This document shows positions 30,091 through 39,576 of a stretch of 64,000 bases of DNA, piece after piece (positions within the stretch are counted from its first letter, which is position 1; every line of letters starts with the position of its first letter). Location: the NCBI RefSeq assembly GCF_001021045.1, contig NZ_CP011545.1, positions 434,001 through 498,000 on the forward strand. Reading direction: 5' to 3'. The notes below the pieces were generated by a model that did not search any database, was not told the DNA's origin, and saw only the letters and a list, made by a program, of their open reading frames with translations. The position numbers and the translations under genes are program-made. Source of the DNA: Corynebacterium testudinoris (GTDB taxonomy: Bacteria; Actinomycetota; Actinomycetes; Mycobacteriales; Mycobacteriaceae).

Positions 30091-31320
30091 GTGAAAACGC
30101 ATGTGGTGCCCACAACTCGGGCACAAGTATCGGGGCATAAGTTCCTGCAACGCCGCGTCGAACACGGGCTGGTCCTGGGCGATATCCGGATGATCCACGA
30201 CCCGCTGGGGTCCCGCCGCCGGGCTCTCATGTTTGGGTTCGTCGCGGTGGTCCTCATCAGCGTCGGGGCGGGCCTGCTCGCCTGGCTGCGGCCCGCCGCC
30301 GATCCGGGGGAAGAACCCATCCTCCAAACTGCGGACGGCGCGCTCTTCGTCCGCGTCGATGACACGGTCCACCCCGTAGCCAACCTCGTCTCCGCGCGGC
30401 TCATCGCGGGCACCCCGGCACAGCCGGCCCGCGTTGGTGCGCAGATCCTCGCCTCCTACGACCGCGGCGCGCCCCTGGGCATCCACCCCGCGCCCCTTCT
30501 GCTTGCCGACGCCCCCGTGTCCCCCACCTGGGCCGCCTGCACCAGCTCGTCGGGAGTCGACGTCCTCGCCGGAGTGGACACCGCCCCACTGGGTGGGCAC
30601 CGCGCCGTCCTGGCCACCGGGGTGGGCAAAGACTGGCTGCTGACCAATGACGGCCGAGCCGAGTTGCCCCATCCTGATAGCCCCGACGGGCGGGTGATGC
30701 GGCGGGCCCTCGACATCACCTCTGATACCCCGCGGTGGGAACCGGAAGCACTGGTGTTGGGGGCAATTTCCGAGCTCACGCCGCTGCGCCTGCCCTCGCC
30801 GCTGCCCGATGACATCCTCACCGCAGAGCATCAATCATGGGCGCGATTCGGGGAAGCAATCACGCCGCTGACGGATGTCCAAGCCCGAATCCTGCGGGAC
30901 ATGGGCATCCGCACGTCCGCTATCGCCCGCAGCAGCCTCGGTGGCTACGCGGACGCCCCGGCGATCGAAGGCCTGCCGAGCATTGCCCCGGTGTGGGTCG
31001 ATCCCATCGACGTTGACGTGTGTGCCGCGGGCGATGGGCACGTCCACACCCGCCTTGCCGGCGAGGAGGGCGGTGTCGCGCTCTCTGGGGAAGGCATCGC
31101 GGATCGGTTCTTCGGCACGGTCGGCGCCGCCATTGCCGTCGACTCCGGCCACGGGTTCCACGTCATCGACGCCACTGGCCTGCGGCACGCGGTCCCCGAT
31201 GCAGCGACGCTGCACGCCCTCGGGTGGGAGGAACCCAGCCCCGCCCCCTGGTCCATCCTGCGACTGCTGCCCCAGGGCCCTGACCTCGACCAAGCGAACG
31301 CTCTCACCGCGACCTACTGA
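30091..31320 (+). CDS. eccB: Type VII secretion protein EccB (ESX-4)
   Basis: 409 residues from the GTG at 30091, chosen because a purine-rich GGGGGA precedes it and the product then opens like other EccB proteins (PTTRAQVSGHKFLQRRVEHG); an earlier GTG at 30052 is in frame. One membrane helix lies at about 47-68, followed by the extracytoplasmic repeat domain with a central beta core. EccB is part of the membrane complex with EccC and EccD. Last of the rightward genes truA-DUF6541-eccB. Confidence 0.92.
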   Translation: MKTHVVPTTRAQVSGHKFLQRRVEHGLVLGDIRMIHDPLGSRRRALMFGFVAVVLISVGAGLLAWLRPAADPGEEPILQTADGALFVRVDDTVHPVANLVSARLIAGTPAQPARVGAQILASYDRGAPLGIHPAPLLLADAPVSPTWAACTSSSGVDVLAGVDTAPLGGHRAVLATGVGKDWLLTNDGRAELPHPDSPDGRVMRRALDITSDTPRWEPEALVLGAISELTPLRLPSPLPDDILTAEHQSWARFGEAITPLTDVQARILRDMGIRTSAIARSSLGGYADAPAIEGLPSIAPVWVDPIDVDVCAAGDGHVHTRLAGEEGGVALSGEGIADRFFGTVGAAIAVDSGHGFHVIDATGLRHAVPDAATLHALGWEEPSPAPWSILRLLPQGPDLDQANALTATY

Positions 31321-31358
31321 GCGGGGAACTCTCAGCGCAGATTGTCCGTTTATTTAGT

Positions 31359-31787
31359 ATGGCAACAATGCGAGAGATGGTATCCGAGCGGGTGGAGAAG
31401 CTCTCCGCCACTCACGCCCGCACCAAAGAGGGAAAATACGGCTACCTCGTTCGCCCCCTGACGCTGGTGTTGGGTTGGACGATCCTCATCATCGGCCTCA
31501 TCACCATTCCGCTGCCCGGGCAGGGCTGGTTGACCACTTTCGTCGGCGTGGGCATCCTCTCCCTCGAACAGAAGTGGGCGCACAACCTGCTCAGTAAAGG
31601 CGTCCATCTCTACGACCGTTTCTTCGCGTGGTTCCACCGTCAATCGGCGACGTCGCGGGTGACCATGGTTATCGCGCTCATCATCGTCATCTGGGTCGTA
31701 TTCATCACCGTGTTCATGATCGCCTGGTCCAACGGCATGATCAACGTCGCCGACTCCTTCATGGCGGAGATCGGTTTCGGGCGATAG
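31359..31787 (+). CDS. TIGR02611/PGPGW family transmembrane protein
   Basis: 142 residues with two hydrophobic regions (about 33-60 and 102-125). The motif IPLPGQGWLTTFVGVGIL is the PGPGW signature with Gln in place of the second Pro. A second ATG at 31368 could be the start. Located between eccB and mycP; whether it belongs to the secretion locus is unclear. Function unknown. Confidence 0.78.
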   Translation: MATMREMVSERVEKLSATHARTKEGKYGYLVRPLTLVLGWTILIIGLITIPLPGQGWLTTFVGVGILSLEQKWAHNLLSKGVHLYDRFFAWFHRQSATSRVTMVIALIIVIWVVFITVFMIAWSNGMINVADSFMAEIGFGR

Positions 31788-31824
31788 GTAGCGCGGCACC
31801 CCACTTTTGCCCATAACGGTCTCC

Positions 31825-32952
31825 TCACATCGAGCTGGCGGGACTGTCGGGCTGGCCGCCCGTGAGGCGGCGGATGAGAACGCCGATGACGAGCACCACG
31901 GCGAACAACCCAAACAGCAGCAGAGCACGCTCACGCGCGGGGTCCGCGAGTGGGGCAGGAACCTCGAGCATGAGATCACGCGAGGGAGTCAACAGCGGCG
32001 GGCCCGCCACGTAGGTGAGCACCCGGTGGGGGTCCACCACTCCGAGTCCGGGTTCGGCTGCCTGCCACAGTCGCTCCCGGATCTCGGCGGCGGTCTCGTC
32101 GGAGTATCGTTCCCGCAGCAACGCGGCGGTGCCGCTGACCACGGGTGCAGCGAAGCTGGTGCCCTCGAAAGCGGACGCGTCGCCGTTCCCAGTGGTCATC
32201 CCAGAGGCACGTCCTTCCCCGCTGGGCGATAAACCAGCGGCGACGATGCCGGGGGCGCTGAACTCGCCGGGGAGAGAATACTCGGCAGACGAATGAGGAT
32301 CACGGGAATGGGTGGCGCTGACGGCCACCACGGTCGGGGAGTGCGCGGGGTAGACCACCGAGCCGGGGTGGCAATTGCCACCGTTATTGCCCGCCGCGGC
32401 GACGACGATGACCCCTTCGGACTCGGCGCGATGGAGGGCATCGTCGAGGACGCGGGCGTCGATAAGCGGGGCCTGATGGGCGGGCACGCAGGAGACGACC
32501 GAAACATTGATCACGCGGGCGCGGGCATCAATGGCGAGATGGATCGCTTCGGCGAGATTGGCGAGCGTGCCGGACGTGTCCGCCCGATCAGTGCGATAGT
32601 GGGCGCTGGATTGGCGGATGCTGAGTAAGCGCGCGCCGGGAGCGATGTCGCGGATGACCCCGGCGACGATGGTGCCGTGCCCATCGCAATCGAAAAGCGG
32701 GTCCGGAGTGGCACGAGCCACGAGATCCGCGACCGCTTCGACCTCCCCGAGCTGCGGATGAGCGGCAACGCCCGTGTCGATGACGGCCACGGCCACACCC
32801 TCGCCGCTGGCAATGCGATGAGTGGCCGGCCGCGGCGTCAGATCGGCATCGGCCGCCGACAGGGGAACAGCGCAGGGAGTGGTCGGTGCTTGAGCAACGC
32901 TGAGAGCCGGGGTGGAAAGCGCAAGCAAAATAACAACGAGCACGAACCTCAT
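31825..32952 (-). CDS. mycP: Mycosin, ESX-4 subtilisin-like protease MycP
   Basis: 375 residues from the ATG at 32952, which gives a signal peptide (RFVLVVILLALSTPALS); the frame is open far upstream but that is the eccD gene in another frame. Catalytic triad Asp59 (VIDTG), His92 (DGHGT), Ser266 (GTSFAAP), with oxyanion Asn189. A C-terminal membrane helix lies at about 345-366. Mycosins stabilise the ESX membrane complex and may process substrates. ATGA overlap with eccD. Confidence 0.95.
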   Translation of the reverse strand: MRFVLVVILLALSTPALSVAQAPTTPCAVPLSAADADLTPRPATHRIASGEGVAVAVIDTGVAAHPQLGEVEAVADLVARATPDPLFDCDGHGTIVAGVIRDIAPGARLLSIRQSSAHYRTDRADTSGTLANLAEAIHLAIDARARVINVSVVSCVPAHQAPLIDARVLDDALHRAESEGVIVVAAAGNNGGNCHPGSVVYPAHSPTVVAVSATHSRDPHSSAEYSLPGEFSAPGIVAAGLSPSGEGRASGMTTGNGDASAFEGTSFAAPVVSGTAALLRERYSDETAAEIRERLWQAAEPGLGVVDPHRVLTYVAGPPLLTPSRDLMLEVPAPLADPARERALLLFGLFAVVLVIGVLIRRLTGGQPDSPASSM

Positions 32953-34250
32953 CCCAGCCCCCTGATGAGCAAGAACAAACCCGCGACGTGGGCGGCCAAG
33001 GGAAGAGACGCGGCGATGGCGAGCGACTCCGCGCGTTCCCACCACACGACGGTAGTGGGCTCGAGGTCGGGGACCTTGGCGGCCCACATGGGGGCGCTGA
33101 TGGCCGCTGACACGACCCCGAGCGCGACGACGATCTGAAAAGGATGATCGCCCATCGCCAAGCAGACACCCACCAACGCGGTGAGCCCGACGCTGAGCCA
33201 GGCCCACACCGTCGCAGCCTGGTGATGCCGTCCGGCGTGCACAATCGTCGCCCCAGCAACCGCAACGCAAAGCCCGAGGATGAAACCTCCACCCTGGTAA
33301 CCCAGGTAGAGCAACGCCGGAATGACGCCGAGTGCGGTACCCACCGCGAGGCCCTCGTGGATCCGCAGTGCGCGCCGGGCCCGGCGGTTGACATCCGGTT
33401 GCACAGCATCGGCGACCTGGAGGTCTTGGCCAGCCGTGGGTAGGCGAGGGATCTTCAGGCCAGCCGCGCGGACAGCACTGCCGGGGATGATCGCCATCCC
33501 GAGCATTCCCGCTGCCACGACCAGTGCGGCGGGGGCGTCGGGGGACGGCAAGTGTGCGGCGAGCGCCGCGATGGCCACCAGGCCGGTCACCGCGATGAGA
33601 GCGGAGCCGATGCGCGGACCGGGGCCACCAATGACGGCGGTGAGCAGCAACGTGAGCACGAGGGCGGTCCCAGCGGAGAGCGCTTGCCAACTGAGGGTGG
33701 AGTAATCGAAGGGATCAGCAGAGGCCTCGCCGACGAAGACGGCGGCTGCGGCGGTGGCACAACCGATCGCCGCCAGGGACAAGGCCACGGAACCTCGACG
33801 CCACAACAACATCACCAGCGCGATGAGAGCTGCCGTGGCCAGGGCGTGGGACAACGGCTCCCACTGCGCGACCAGCACGGCCGCGCCGGCGCACCCGGCC
33901 AAGGTTCCGGCCACCGCCATGCCCTCTGGGCGGGATCCGGAAGGTGCTGCGGCAAGCGACTCAGCGGCGTCGCGAATAACCGGCGCCGGGGTCTCATGGC
34001 GCGGACTGAGCACCACCACCGAACCATGATCCAACGAGGTCTGATGCAGCGGCAGCGCCGGATCGATGGGTAGGCCAGCGGCAGTGGTGGCCTGCCACGG
34101 CCGAGAGATCCGCGGGGCGCCACACAAAGCGACGATCTCGGGAATGAGATCGGCCAAGGCCGAACCCGCCGGCAAAGCCAGATCCGCCTCCCGACGATAG
34201 GCCCCGACGTGGAAACGAACGGTCAGGCGCAGAATATGGTCGACGCTCAC
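32949..34250 (-). CDS. eccD: Type VII secretion membrane channel protein EccD (ESX-4)
   Basis: 433 residues from the GTG at 34250, which has GGGGGA about 5 nt before it; an ATG at 34268 is the alternative. The N-terminal ~90 residues form the ubiquitin-like domain (LRLTVRFHVGAYRREADLAL). About eleven membrane helices follow. EccD forms the bulk of the ESX membrane pore assembly. It heads a leftward eccD-mycP pair, divergent from eccC. Confidence 0.92.
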   Translation of the reverse strand: MSVDHILRLTVRFHVGAYRREADLALPAGSALADLIPEIVALCGAPRISRPWQATTAAGLPIDPALPLHQTSLDHGSVVVLSPRHETPAPVIRDAAESLAAAPSGSRPEGMAVAGTLAGCAGAAVLVAQWEPLSHALATAALIALVMLLWRRGSVALSLAAIGCATAAAAVFVGEASADPFDYSTLSWQALSAGTALVLTLLLTAVIGGPGPRIGSALIAVTGLVAIAALAAHLPSPDAPAALVVAAGMLGMAIIPGSAVRAAGLKIPRLPTAGQDLQVADAVQPDVNRRARRALRIHEGLAVGTALGVIPALLYLGYQGGGFILGLCVAVAGATIVHAGRHHQAATVWAWLSVGLTALVGVCLAMGDHPFQIVVALGVVSAAISAPMWAAKVPDLEPTTVVWWERAESLAIAASLPLAAHVAGLFLLIRGLG

Positions 34251-34507
34251 AATGGTCCCCCTGGACATCGGTGGAAGCCGCGGCTGGTGCGCACACCCCC
34301 GTGCGCCCCGCGGCATGGGCACCATCTTCGCCCACGGCGCCGGGGCTGTCCACCGCTAGCACCTCATCCTGCGGGTGGGGGAAAAGTGTTTTAGGATCAG
34401 CCTTGCTGTGTCGCGGCCATGTCGCGGCCATGCCGCGCCCATGTCGAGCGAGGCGGTGAATGTTCCTGGTTGGGGTGACCAGGGCATCGGGAAAAAGGGG
34501 GACAGCC
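34251..34507. promoter_or_regulatory. Divergent ESX-4 control region
   Basis: 257 nt between eccD and eccC with no credible gene. It must contain both promoters; I cannot fix the hexamers with confidence. It contains the 11-bp tandem repeat described separately. Confidence 0.6.
34409..34452 (+). repeat. 11-bp tandem repeat, four units
   Basis: Units start at 34409, 34420, 34431 and 34442. The first two are identical (TGTCGCGGCCA); the third differs at two positions (TGCCGCGCCCA) and the fourth (TGTCGAGCGAG) is degenerate. The 11-bp period is near one DNA helical turn. Confidence 0.85.
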
Positions 34508-37500
34508 ATGCTGGGAACTGATGTGGAACGCATCGTGGAACCGCTCACGCTCGCGGAGCGGGAGCCGACGCCGCCCTTGCCACAGGGCACGTTGTCGGCG
34601 GAGGCGGTGCCGCCAGCGCATCGCCCGGGGCCGCTGCCGCTGGTGCGGATTCTTATGCCCATCGTGATGATCGCCGGTATGGCGCTCATGGTGGGTCTCA
34701 TGGTCATGGGAGGGGCCGGAGCAAATCCCATGATGTTGCTCTTTCCGCTGATGATGGGCATGTCGATGGTGATGATGTTCGCCCCGCCCCAAGGCGAGGA
34801 CGTGGATGAGACCAGGCGCACGTATCTGCGCCATCTGGGGGCGTTGCGGGATAAAGCACTGGCCAACGCGGAGCAGCAGCGTGCCCACGAGTACCACCGG
34901 CATCCGGCGCCGAGCGAATTGTGGGCGCGGGTGGACACGCGCCGCCTGTGGGAAAAGGGAGCCGGAGATGCCGATGAGTTGGAAGTGCGGATCGGCACAG
35001 GGGATACGAGCCTGTGCACTCCCATCCAGGTGGCGGATTCCGGGGCGGCGGAGGACCTCGATCCCGTGTGTGCGGTCAGCCTCCGTTCGACGGTTCGGGC
35101 GGTGAGCGTGTGCCCGGACATGCCGGTGGCGGTGCAGCTGCAGGCCTTCCGATTCTTGGGGATTTCTGGTCCGGCGGCGCAGGAGCTGGCGCGCGCCATC
35201 GTCGTGCAGCTGGTGACGGCGCACGGGCCGGAACGGGTGGGCATTGAAGTTATCGGTGAGGGCTGGGATTGGGTGAAGTGGCTGCCGCACACCCGCGAGC
35301 CGGATAGTGCCGCCCATCGAATTCTCATCGTCAGTGCCGTCACCACCACCGGCACTGAGCCTTATTTGGATGATCCCACCTGGACCACGATCATCGACGT
35401 GGGTTCACGGGCAACGACGGCGCTGGGGATGCGGGCGGAGGCGGAGGGCTTTTCCCTGGCGGCCTCGGCCACCGAACTCAGCGCGCATACCGCCGCTGGC
35501 GTGGAGGTGCTCGGGGTACCTGATCGCCTGCGGGTGGAGGAAGCCACGATTGTGGCGCGGGCGTTGACGCGCTACCGGCGGCCGGACGGGGCGCAGATGA
35601 GCAGTGGGCGCGATTTGACCTCTCTCATCGGGCTGGCCGACATTGATCAGCTCACCCCGGAGACGATGTGGCCGGGGCGGCTGCAGTCGCGGCAGCGCCT
35701 GGTCGTGCCGATCGGGACGACGGAGCAAGGCGTGCCGGTGCGCTTGGACCTCAAGGAATCCGCGCAGGGCGGGATGGGGCCGCATGGGTTGTGCATCGGG
35801 GCGACGGGCAGTGGAAAGTCTGAGCTGTTGAGGACCCTCGTCGTTTCTCTGGCGGCGACGCACAGCCCGGAGGAGCTCAACCTTGTGCTCGTTGACTTCA
35901 AGGGCGGCGCGACCTTTCTCGGGTGCGAGTCGTTGCCGCATACTTCGGCGGTGATCACCAACCTTGCTGACGAGGCGATTCTCGTTGAGCGGATGTACGA
36001 CGCGATCTCCGGTGAGCTCAATCGGCGCCAGGAGGTCCTGCGCACGGCGGGCAACTTTGCCAACGTCAGTGATTACACCGCGGCGCGGCTGGGCGGGCGC
36101 GATGATCTCGACCCGCTCCCGGCCCTGTTCATCGTGGTGGATGAGTTTTCGGAACTCCTGGCCGCGCACCCCGATTTTGCTGATCTCTTCGTCGCGGTCG
36201 GTCGCCTTGGGCGTTCGCTGCACGTGCACCTGCTGCTGGCCAGCCAGCGCCTCGAAGAGGGACGCCTCCGCGGCCTGGATTCACACTTGTCCTATCGCAT
36301 CGGCCTGAAAACCTTCTCGGCAGCGGAGTCGCGCCAGGTCCTCGGCATAACGGATGCCCATCATCTGCCCGGCACACCCGGCGCGGGCTTTCTCAAACAT
36401 GACGCCGAGGACATCACCCGCTTCCAGGCGGCCTACGTGTCGGGGCCGTTGCTGCGCCGCGATGTCTCCGCCCTGCCGGGCAATCGCGAGCGTCGCGTCG
36501 CGCTGTTCACCGGGTGGGAACAATTCGCGGAGGAGGATGAGACGCCGACGGTGCTCGACGAATCAACAACGCTTCTCGACGCCGTCGTGGACAAGGCCCG
36601 CACCACCGCCGCCGCCCGCGGCCAGCGCGGTCGGCGGATCTGGCTGGAGCCGCTGCCCCCGGCCATTGAACTGGCCGGGGTCGCCGACGACGTGGGGTTC
36701 CTTTCCGCCGCGATGGGCATCATTGACCTGCCCTACCACCAACGCCAGGATCCCTTGGTGGTGGATTTCTCCACCGGGGGCGGGCATCTCGCGGTGTGTG
36801 GTGGGCCGCAAACGGGGAAGTCGACGGCGCTGCGCTCGGTCGTGGCTTCCTTGGCGGCGACGCACGCAACCGACCAGATCCGTTTCTATGTCCTCGACTT
36901 GGGCGGCGGGACGCTGGGGAGCCTCTCGATGCTGCCGCATGTGGCGGGCGTGGCCGACCGGCACGATCCGGAACGGGTGCGGCGCATCGTCGACGAAGTC
37001 ACCGGCTTCGTCGACGCCCCTGAACAACGGCACACCTTCCTCGTGGTGGATGGCTGGCACAGCGTGGTCAGCGATGTCGATGACCTGGTCGAGCCCATCA
37101 CCCGCATTGCCGCCGATGGGGCGTCAGCCCGGGTGCACCTCATTATTTCTACCCCGCGCTGGACGATCCTGCGCCCGGCTATCCGCGACCTCATCACCAC
37201 CCGGCTCGAGCTGAAACTGGGCGAATCGATGGATTCGCTCATTGATCGCAAGGCCCAACAGAAGCTACCGGCCAAGCCGGGCCGGGGGCTAACCGATGAT
37301 GCGCGGAATATGCTCATCGCCTTGAGCTCCTCGCAGGATCTCGCGCACATCGCGAGTATTTCCGGCGCGGCTGTCCCGGCGTTGAAAGTCCTGCCCGAGC
37401 GCATCGGCCTGGTGGACCTAGAGCCCGCGGAGGGTGGAGGGATTCCCCTGGCCGTGGGTGGTCCCCGCCTGGAAACGTTGGCCTGGGTCCCCGGATCCAG

Positions 37501-38131
37501 CCCCCACCTGGTGTGCATCGGTGGGCAGGGTTCCGGGAAGTCAACACTGCTGCGCACGGTGGCGGCGGGGATCAGCGAGTGGGGGCCTGGGAAGGCTCGC
37601 CTCGTGGTCATCGATCATCGCCGCGCCCACCTGGGCGCACTCGACGAAGACATGGTGGCTGTCTATTCAGCGACCTCGCCCGCGACGAAATCCGCGTTGG
37701 ACGACACCGTGGCCACGTTGCGTTCCCGCCTGCCCGGCCCAGACATCACCCCGCAGGCGCTGGCGGCCCGTTCCTGGTGGACCGGTCCCGACATCTTCGT
37801 GCTTATCGACGACCTCGATCTCGTCGCCGATCACCTCCTCCACCCGTTGGTGGAGTTGCTGCCGCACTCCCGCGACATCGGTCTGCACCTGGTCATCGCG
37901 AGAAAATCCGGCGGCGTCGGGCGGGCCCTCTTCGGGCCCTTCCTCTCCGCGGTGCGCGACCAAACCCCGGCGGTCATGCTTCTCGACGCCGACCGGGATG
38001 AAGGTGCGATCTTCGGAATCAAGCCGCTCGCCCAGCCACCCGGCCGGGGCACGTGGCAAGTCAGGGGCGACACCGTGGGCGTTGCCCACGTCGCCACAGT
38101 GGAGGAGACGGTAGAGGAGGAAGATTCATGA
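34508..38131 (+). CDS. eccC: Type VII secretion FtsK/SpoIIIE ATPase EccC (ESX-4)
   Basis: 1207 residues from the ATG at 34508, with AGGGGGA just upstream; the open frame extends 48 nt further back. Two membrane helices near 50-100 are followed by three ATPase domains with P-loops GATGSGKSE (about residue 430), GGPQTGKST (about 764) and GGQGSGKST (about 1004). Domain 1 has a full Walker B (FIVVDEFSEL). In domain 2 the Walker B reads FLVVDGWHS, lacking the catalytic Glu; domain 3 has FVLIDDLDLV. Domain 1 is expected to be the active motor. It is one chain, not split as in ESX-1. ATGA overlap with the next gene. Confidence 0.95.
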   Translation: MLGTDVERIVEPLTLAEREPTPPLPQGTLSAEAVPPAHRPGPLPLVRILMPIVMIAGMALMVGLMVMGGAGANPMMLLFPLMMGMSMVMMFAPPQGEDVDETRRTYLRHLGALRDKALANAEQQRAHEYHRHPAPSELWARVDTRRLWEKGAGDADELEVRIGTGDTSLCTPIQVADSGAAEDLDPVCAVSLRSTVRAVSVCPDMPVAVQLQAFRFLGISGPAAQELARAIVVQLVTAHGPERVGIEVIGEGWDWVKWLPHTREPDSAAHRILIVSAVTTTGTEPYLDDPTWTTIIDVGSRATTALGMRAEAEGFSLAASATELSAHTAAGVEVLGVPDRLRVEEATIVARALTRYRRPDGAQMSSGRDLTSLIGLADIDQLTPETMWPGRLQSRQRLVVPIGTTEQGVPVRLDLKESAQGGMGPHGLCIGATGSGKSELLRTLVVSLAATHSPEELNLVLVDFKGGATFLGCESLPHTSAVITNLADEAILVERMYDAISGELNRRQEVLRTAGNFANVSDYTAARLGGRDDLDPLPALFIVVDEFSELLAAHPDFADLFVAVGRLGRSLHVHLLLASQRLEEGRLRGLDSHLSYRIGLKTFSAAESRQVLGITDAHHLPGTPGAGFLKHDAEDITRFQAAYVSGPLLRRDVSALPGNRERRVALFTGWEQFAEEDETPTVLDESTTLLDAVVDKARTTAAARGQRGRRIWLEPLPPAIELAGVADDVGFLSAAMGIIDLPYHQRQDPLVVDFSTGGGHLAVCGGPQTGKSTALRSVVASLAATHATDQIRFYVLDLGGGTLGSLSMLPHVAGVADRHDPERVRRIVDEVTGFVDAPEQRHTFLVVDGWHSVVSDVDDLVEPITRIAADGASARVHLIISTPRWTILRPAIRDLITTRLELKLGESMDSLIDRKAQQKLPAKPGRGLTDDARNMLIALSSSQDLAHIASISGAAVPALKVLPERIGLVDLEPAEGGGIPLAVGGPRLETLAWVPGSSPHLVCIGGQGSGKSTLLRTVAAGISEWGPGKARLVVIDHRRAHLGALDEDMVAVYSATSPATKSALDDTVATLRSRLPGPDITPQALAARSWWTGPDIFVLIDDLDLVADHLLHPLVELLPHSRDIGLHLVIARKSGGVGRALFGPFLSAVRDQTPAVMLLDADRDEGAIFGIKPLAQPPGRGTWQVRGDTVGVAHVATVEETVEEEDS

Positions 38132-39087
38132 GCGCCCCGGCTGTCCCCGTCACCTTGACCATCACCGTCCTTGACAGCGCCACCATCTTCGAAGGCCCCG
38201 ATACGGTCTACCGCTATGACCTGCCCGGCACCGGCATCGTCGACGGGTGGGCGCTCCCCGCCGTCCTCGACCAGGCCCGGGAACTATGCCACCTGCAATG
38301 GCCCGAGGTAGAAATCGTCATCGACGCCGACGAATCCGCCACGGAAGTACTCACCCACAGCTTCCTCAATAAAGGAGTAGCGGCCTATCCCTCAGAGGCA
38401 CTGCGGGAAACCCCACTCCCGATGGTCAAAGAGGAAGAAGAACTCACCGTCATCCGCCCCACGAGTGATAGCGGACGGCATCGCCTGCCCGGCGGGGCGG
38501 TGATCAGCCCCTTCCATGGTGTCGTGGCAGCCGTGGTCATCGCGATCGGGTGTTTAAGTTGGTGGGCCCTGGACAGCGGGCCGGTGCCGGTCGTGGCAGA
38601 GCCCGTGGCGGAGGCTGTGCCACCAGCCTTGCCGCATGATGGGGAGCAGGCAACGTCGATAAGCATGCCACCGCCTCCCCAGGTCATCCTGGAACATGCG
38701 GGCCTGCGCGTGAGCGCGCCGGGAGGGTTTCGCCTGGAAGACCGGGATGGCGGGTTGATGGCGCTGGGGGAGGACCCCGCGCTGCGCATCCACCTCGCCG
38801 CGGACCCGGTGTATTCGGTACCCGCCGCGGCGGTGCTGGCACGAGTGGACGAGATCATCACTCACGACGACAGCCTGCATCCCCTCGACCCGCAGCGAGG
38901 AGCACACGGGCAGGAGATGACCCGCTATCGGGAGGACCCCGGCGATGGCTCAGGCGTGGTGTGGCACACCTGGGTCGATTCCGGGCACCAATTCAGCGTG
39001 GGCTGCCACTCCCGAGCCGAGGCAACAATTCCCCAGGAAGCGGCCTGTCGCATGGCGCTGGACAGCCTCGAACTCACCGGTGGCTAA
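38128..39087 (+). CDS. Type VII secretion-associated protein (TIGR03931-like)
   Basis: 319 residues from the ATG at 38128, overlapping eccC by 4 nt. A cytoplasmic domain of about 125 residues, one membrane helix at about 132-155, a Pro/Ala linker, and an extracytoplasmic domain (about 190-319) ending with cysteines in VGCHSRAEATIP and AACRMAL. Size, position after eccC and layout match the ESX-4 protein family known from M. tuberculosis (Rv3446c) as TIGR03931. Its role is unknown; ESX-4 lacks EccE, and this protein could fill that place. Confidence 0.82.
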   Translation: MSAPAVPVTLTITVLDSATIFEGPDTVYRYDLPGTGIVDGWALPAVLDQARELCHLQWPEVEIVIDADESATEVLTHSFLNKGVAAYPSEALRETPLPMVKEEEELTVIRPTSDSGRHRLPGGAVISPFHGVVAAVVIAIGCLSWWALDSGPVPVVAEPVAEAVPPALPHDGEQATSISMPPPPQVILEHAGLRVSAPGGFRLEDRDGGLMALGEDPALRIHLAADPVYSVPAAAVLARVDEIITHDDSLHPLDPQRGAHGQEMTRYREDPGDGSGVVWHTWVDSGHQFSVGCHSRAEATIPQEAACRMALDSLELTGG

Positions 39088-39237
39088 AAACTTCCTCGCT
39101 CCGGGGAACCGCTGGGGGCAATTCGGAGTCCAACAAAAGTGAAAGGAACGCATGAGGGCCTTTCGGGGGAGCGCCGGGATCAGCCTGGCGCCATAACTCA
39201 AGAATTAACCCACGTTCGAGGAGGGGCGAACCACACT

Positions 39238-39555
39238 ATGAGCAGCATGTTCAGGACAGAATCCGACGTAATGCTGGCAACCGCCGGCCGGGTCGACAGC
39301 ACCAACAATGAGGTACAGGGAGAACTAGGCCGCCTGCAGGGTGTCGTGGATGGCATCCGCGGCAGCTGGGCCGGCTCCGCACAGGTCAGCTTTGACTCGT
39401 TGATGCAGCGGTGGAACAACTCCGCCCGTGAGCTGCGTGAGGCACTGACCAGCATTTCAGACAACATCCGCCACAACGCCCAGTCCTTTGACTCCACCGA
39501 AGCTGATAACGCGCAGGCGTTCAGCAACGTTGGCGGTCAGGGCTTGGCTCTCTAG
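39238..39555 (+). CDS. esxU: WXG100 protein EsxU-like
   Basis: 105 residues from the ATG at 39238, the length of mycobacterial EsxU. Helix-turn-helix with the WXG motif Trp44-Ala-Gly. The C-terminal export motif is FDSTE (Phe84 to Glu88), that is FxxxE where most have YxxxD/E. It should pair with the next gene product and be exported by ESX-4. It follows a 150-nt gap with a GGAGGGG site 11 nt upstream. Confidence 0.9.
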   Translation: MSSMFRTESDVMLATAGRVDSTNNEVQGELGRLQGVVDGIRGSWAGSAQVSFDSLMQRWNNSARELREALTSISDNIRHNAQSFDSTEADNAQAFSNVGGQGLAL

Positions 39556-39576
39556 GTTAGAAGGAGCACACAGATC

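Noticed and set aside
28960..30834. 624-codon open frame opposite the large membrane protein and eccB
   Set aside because: Antisense shadow; Gly/Val/His-rich product with no family features.
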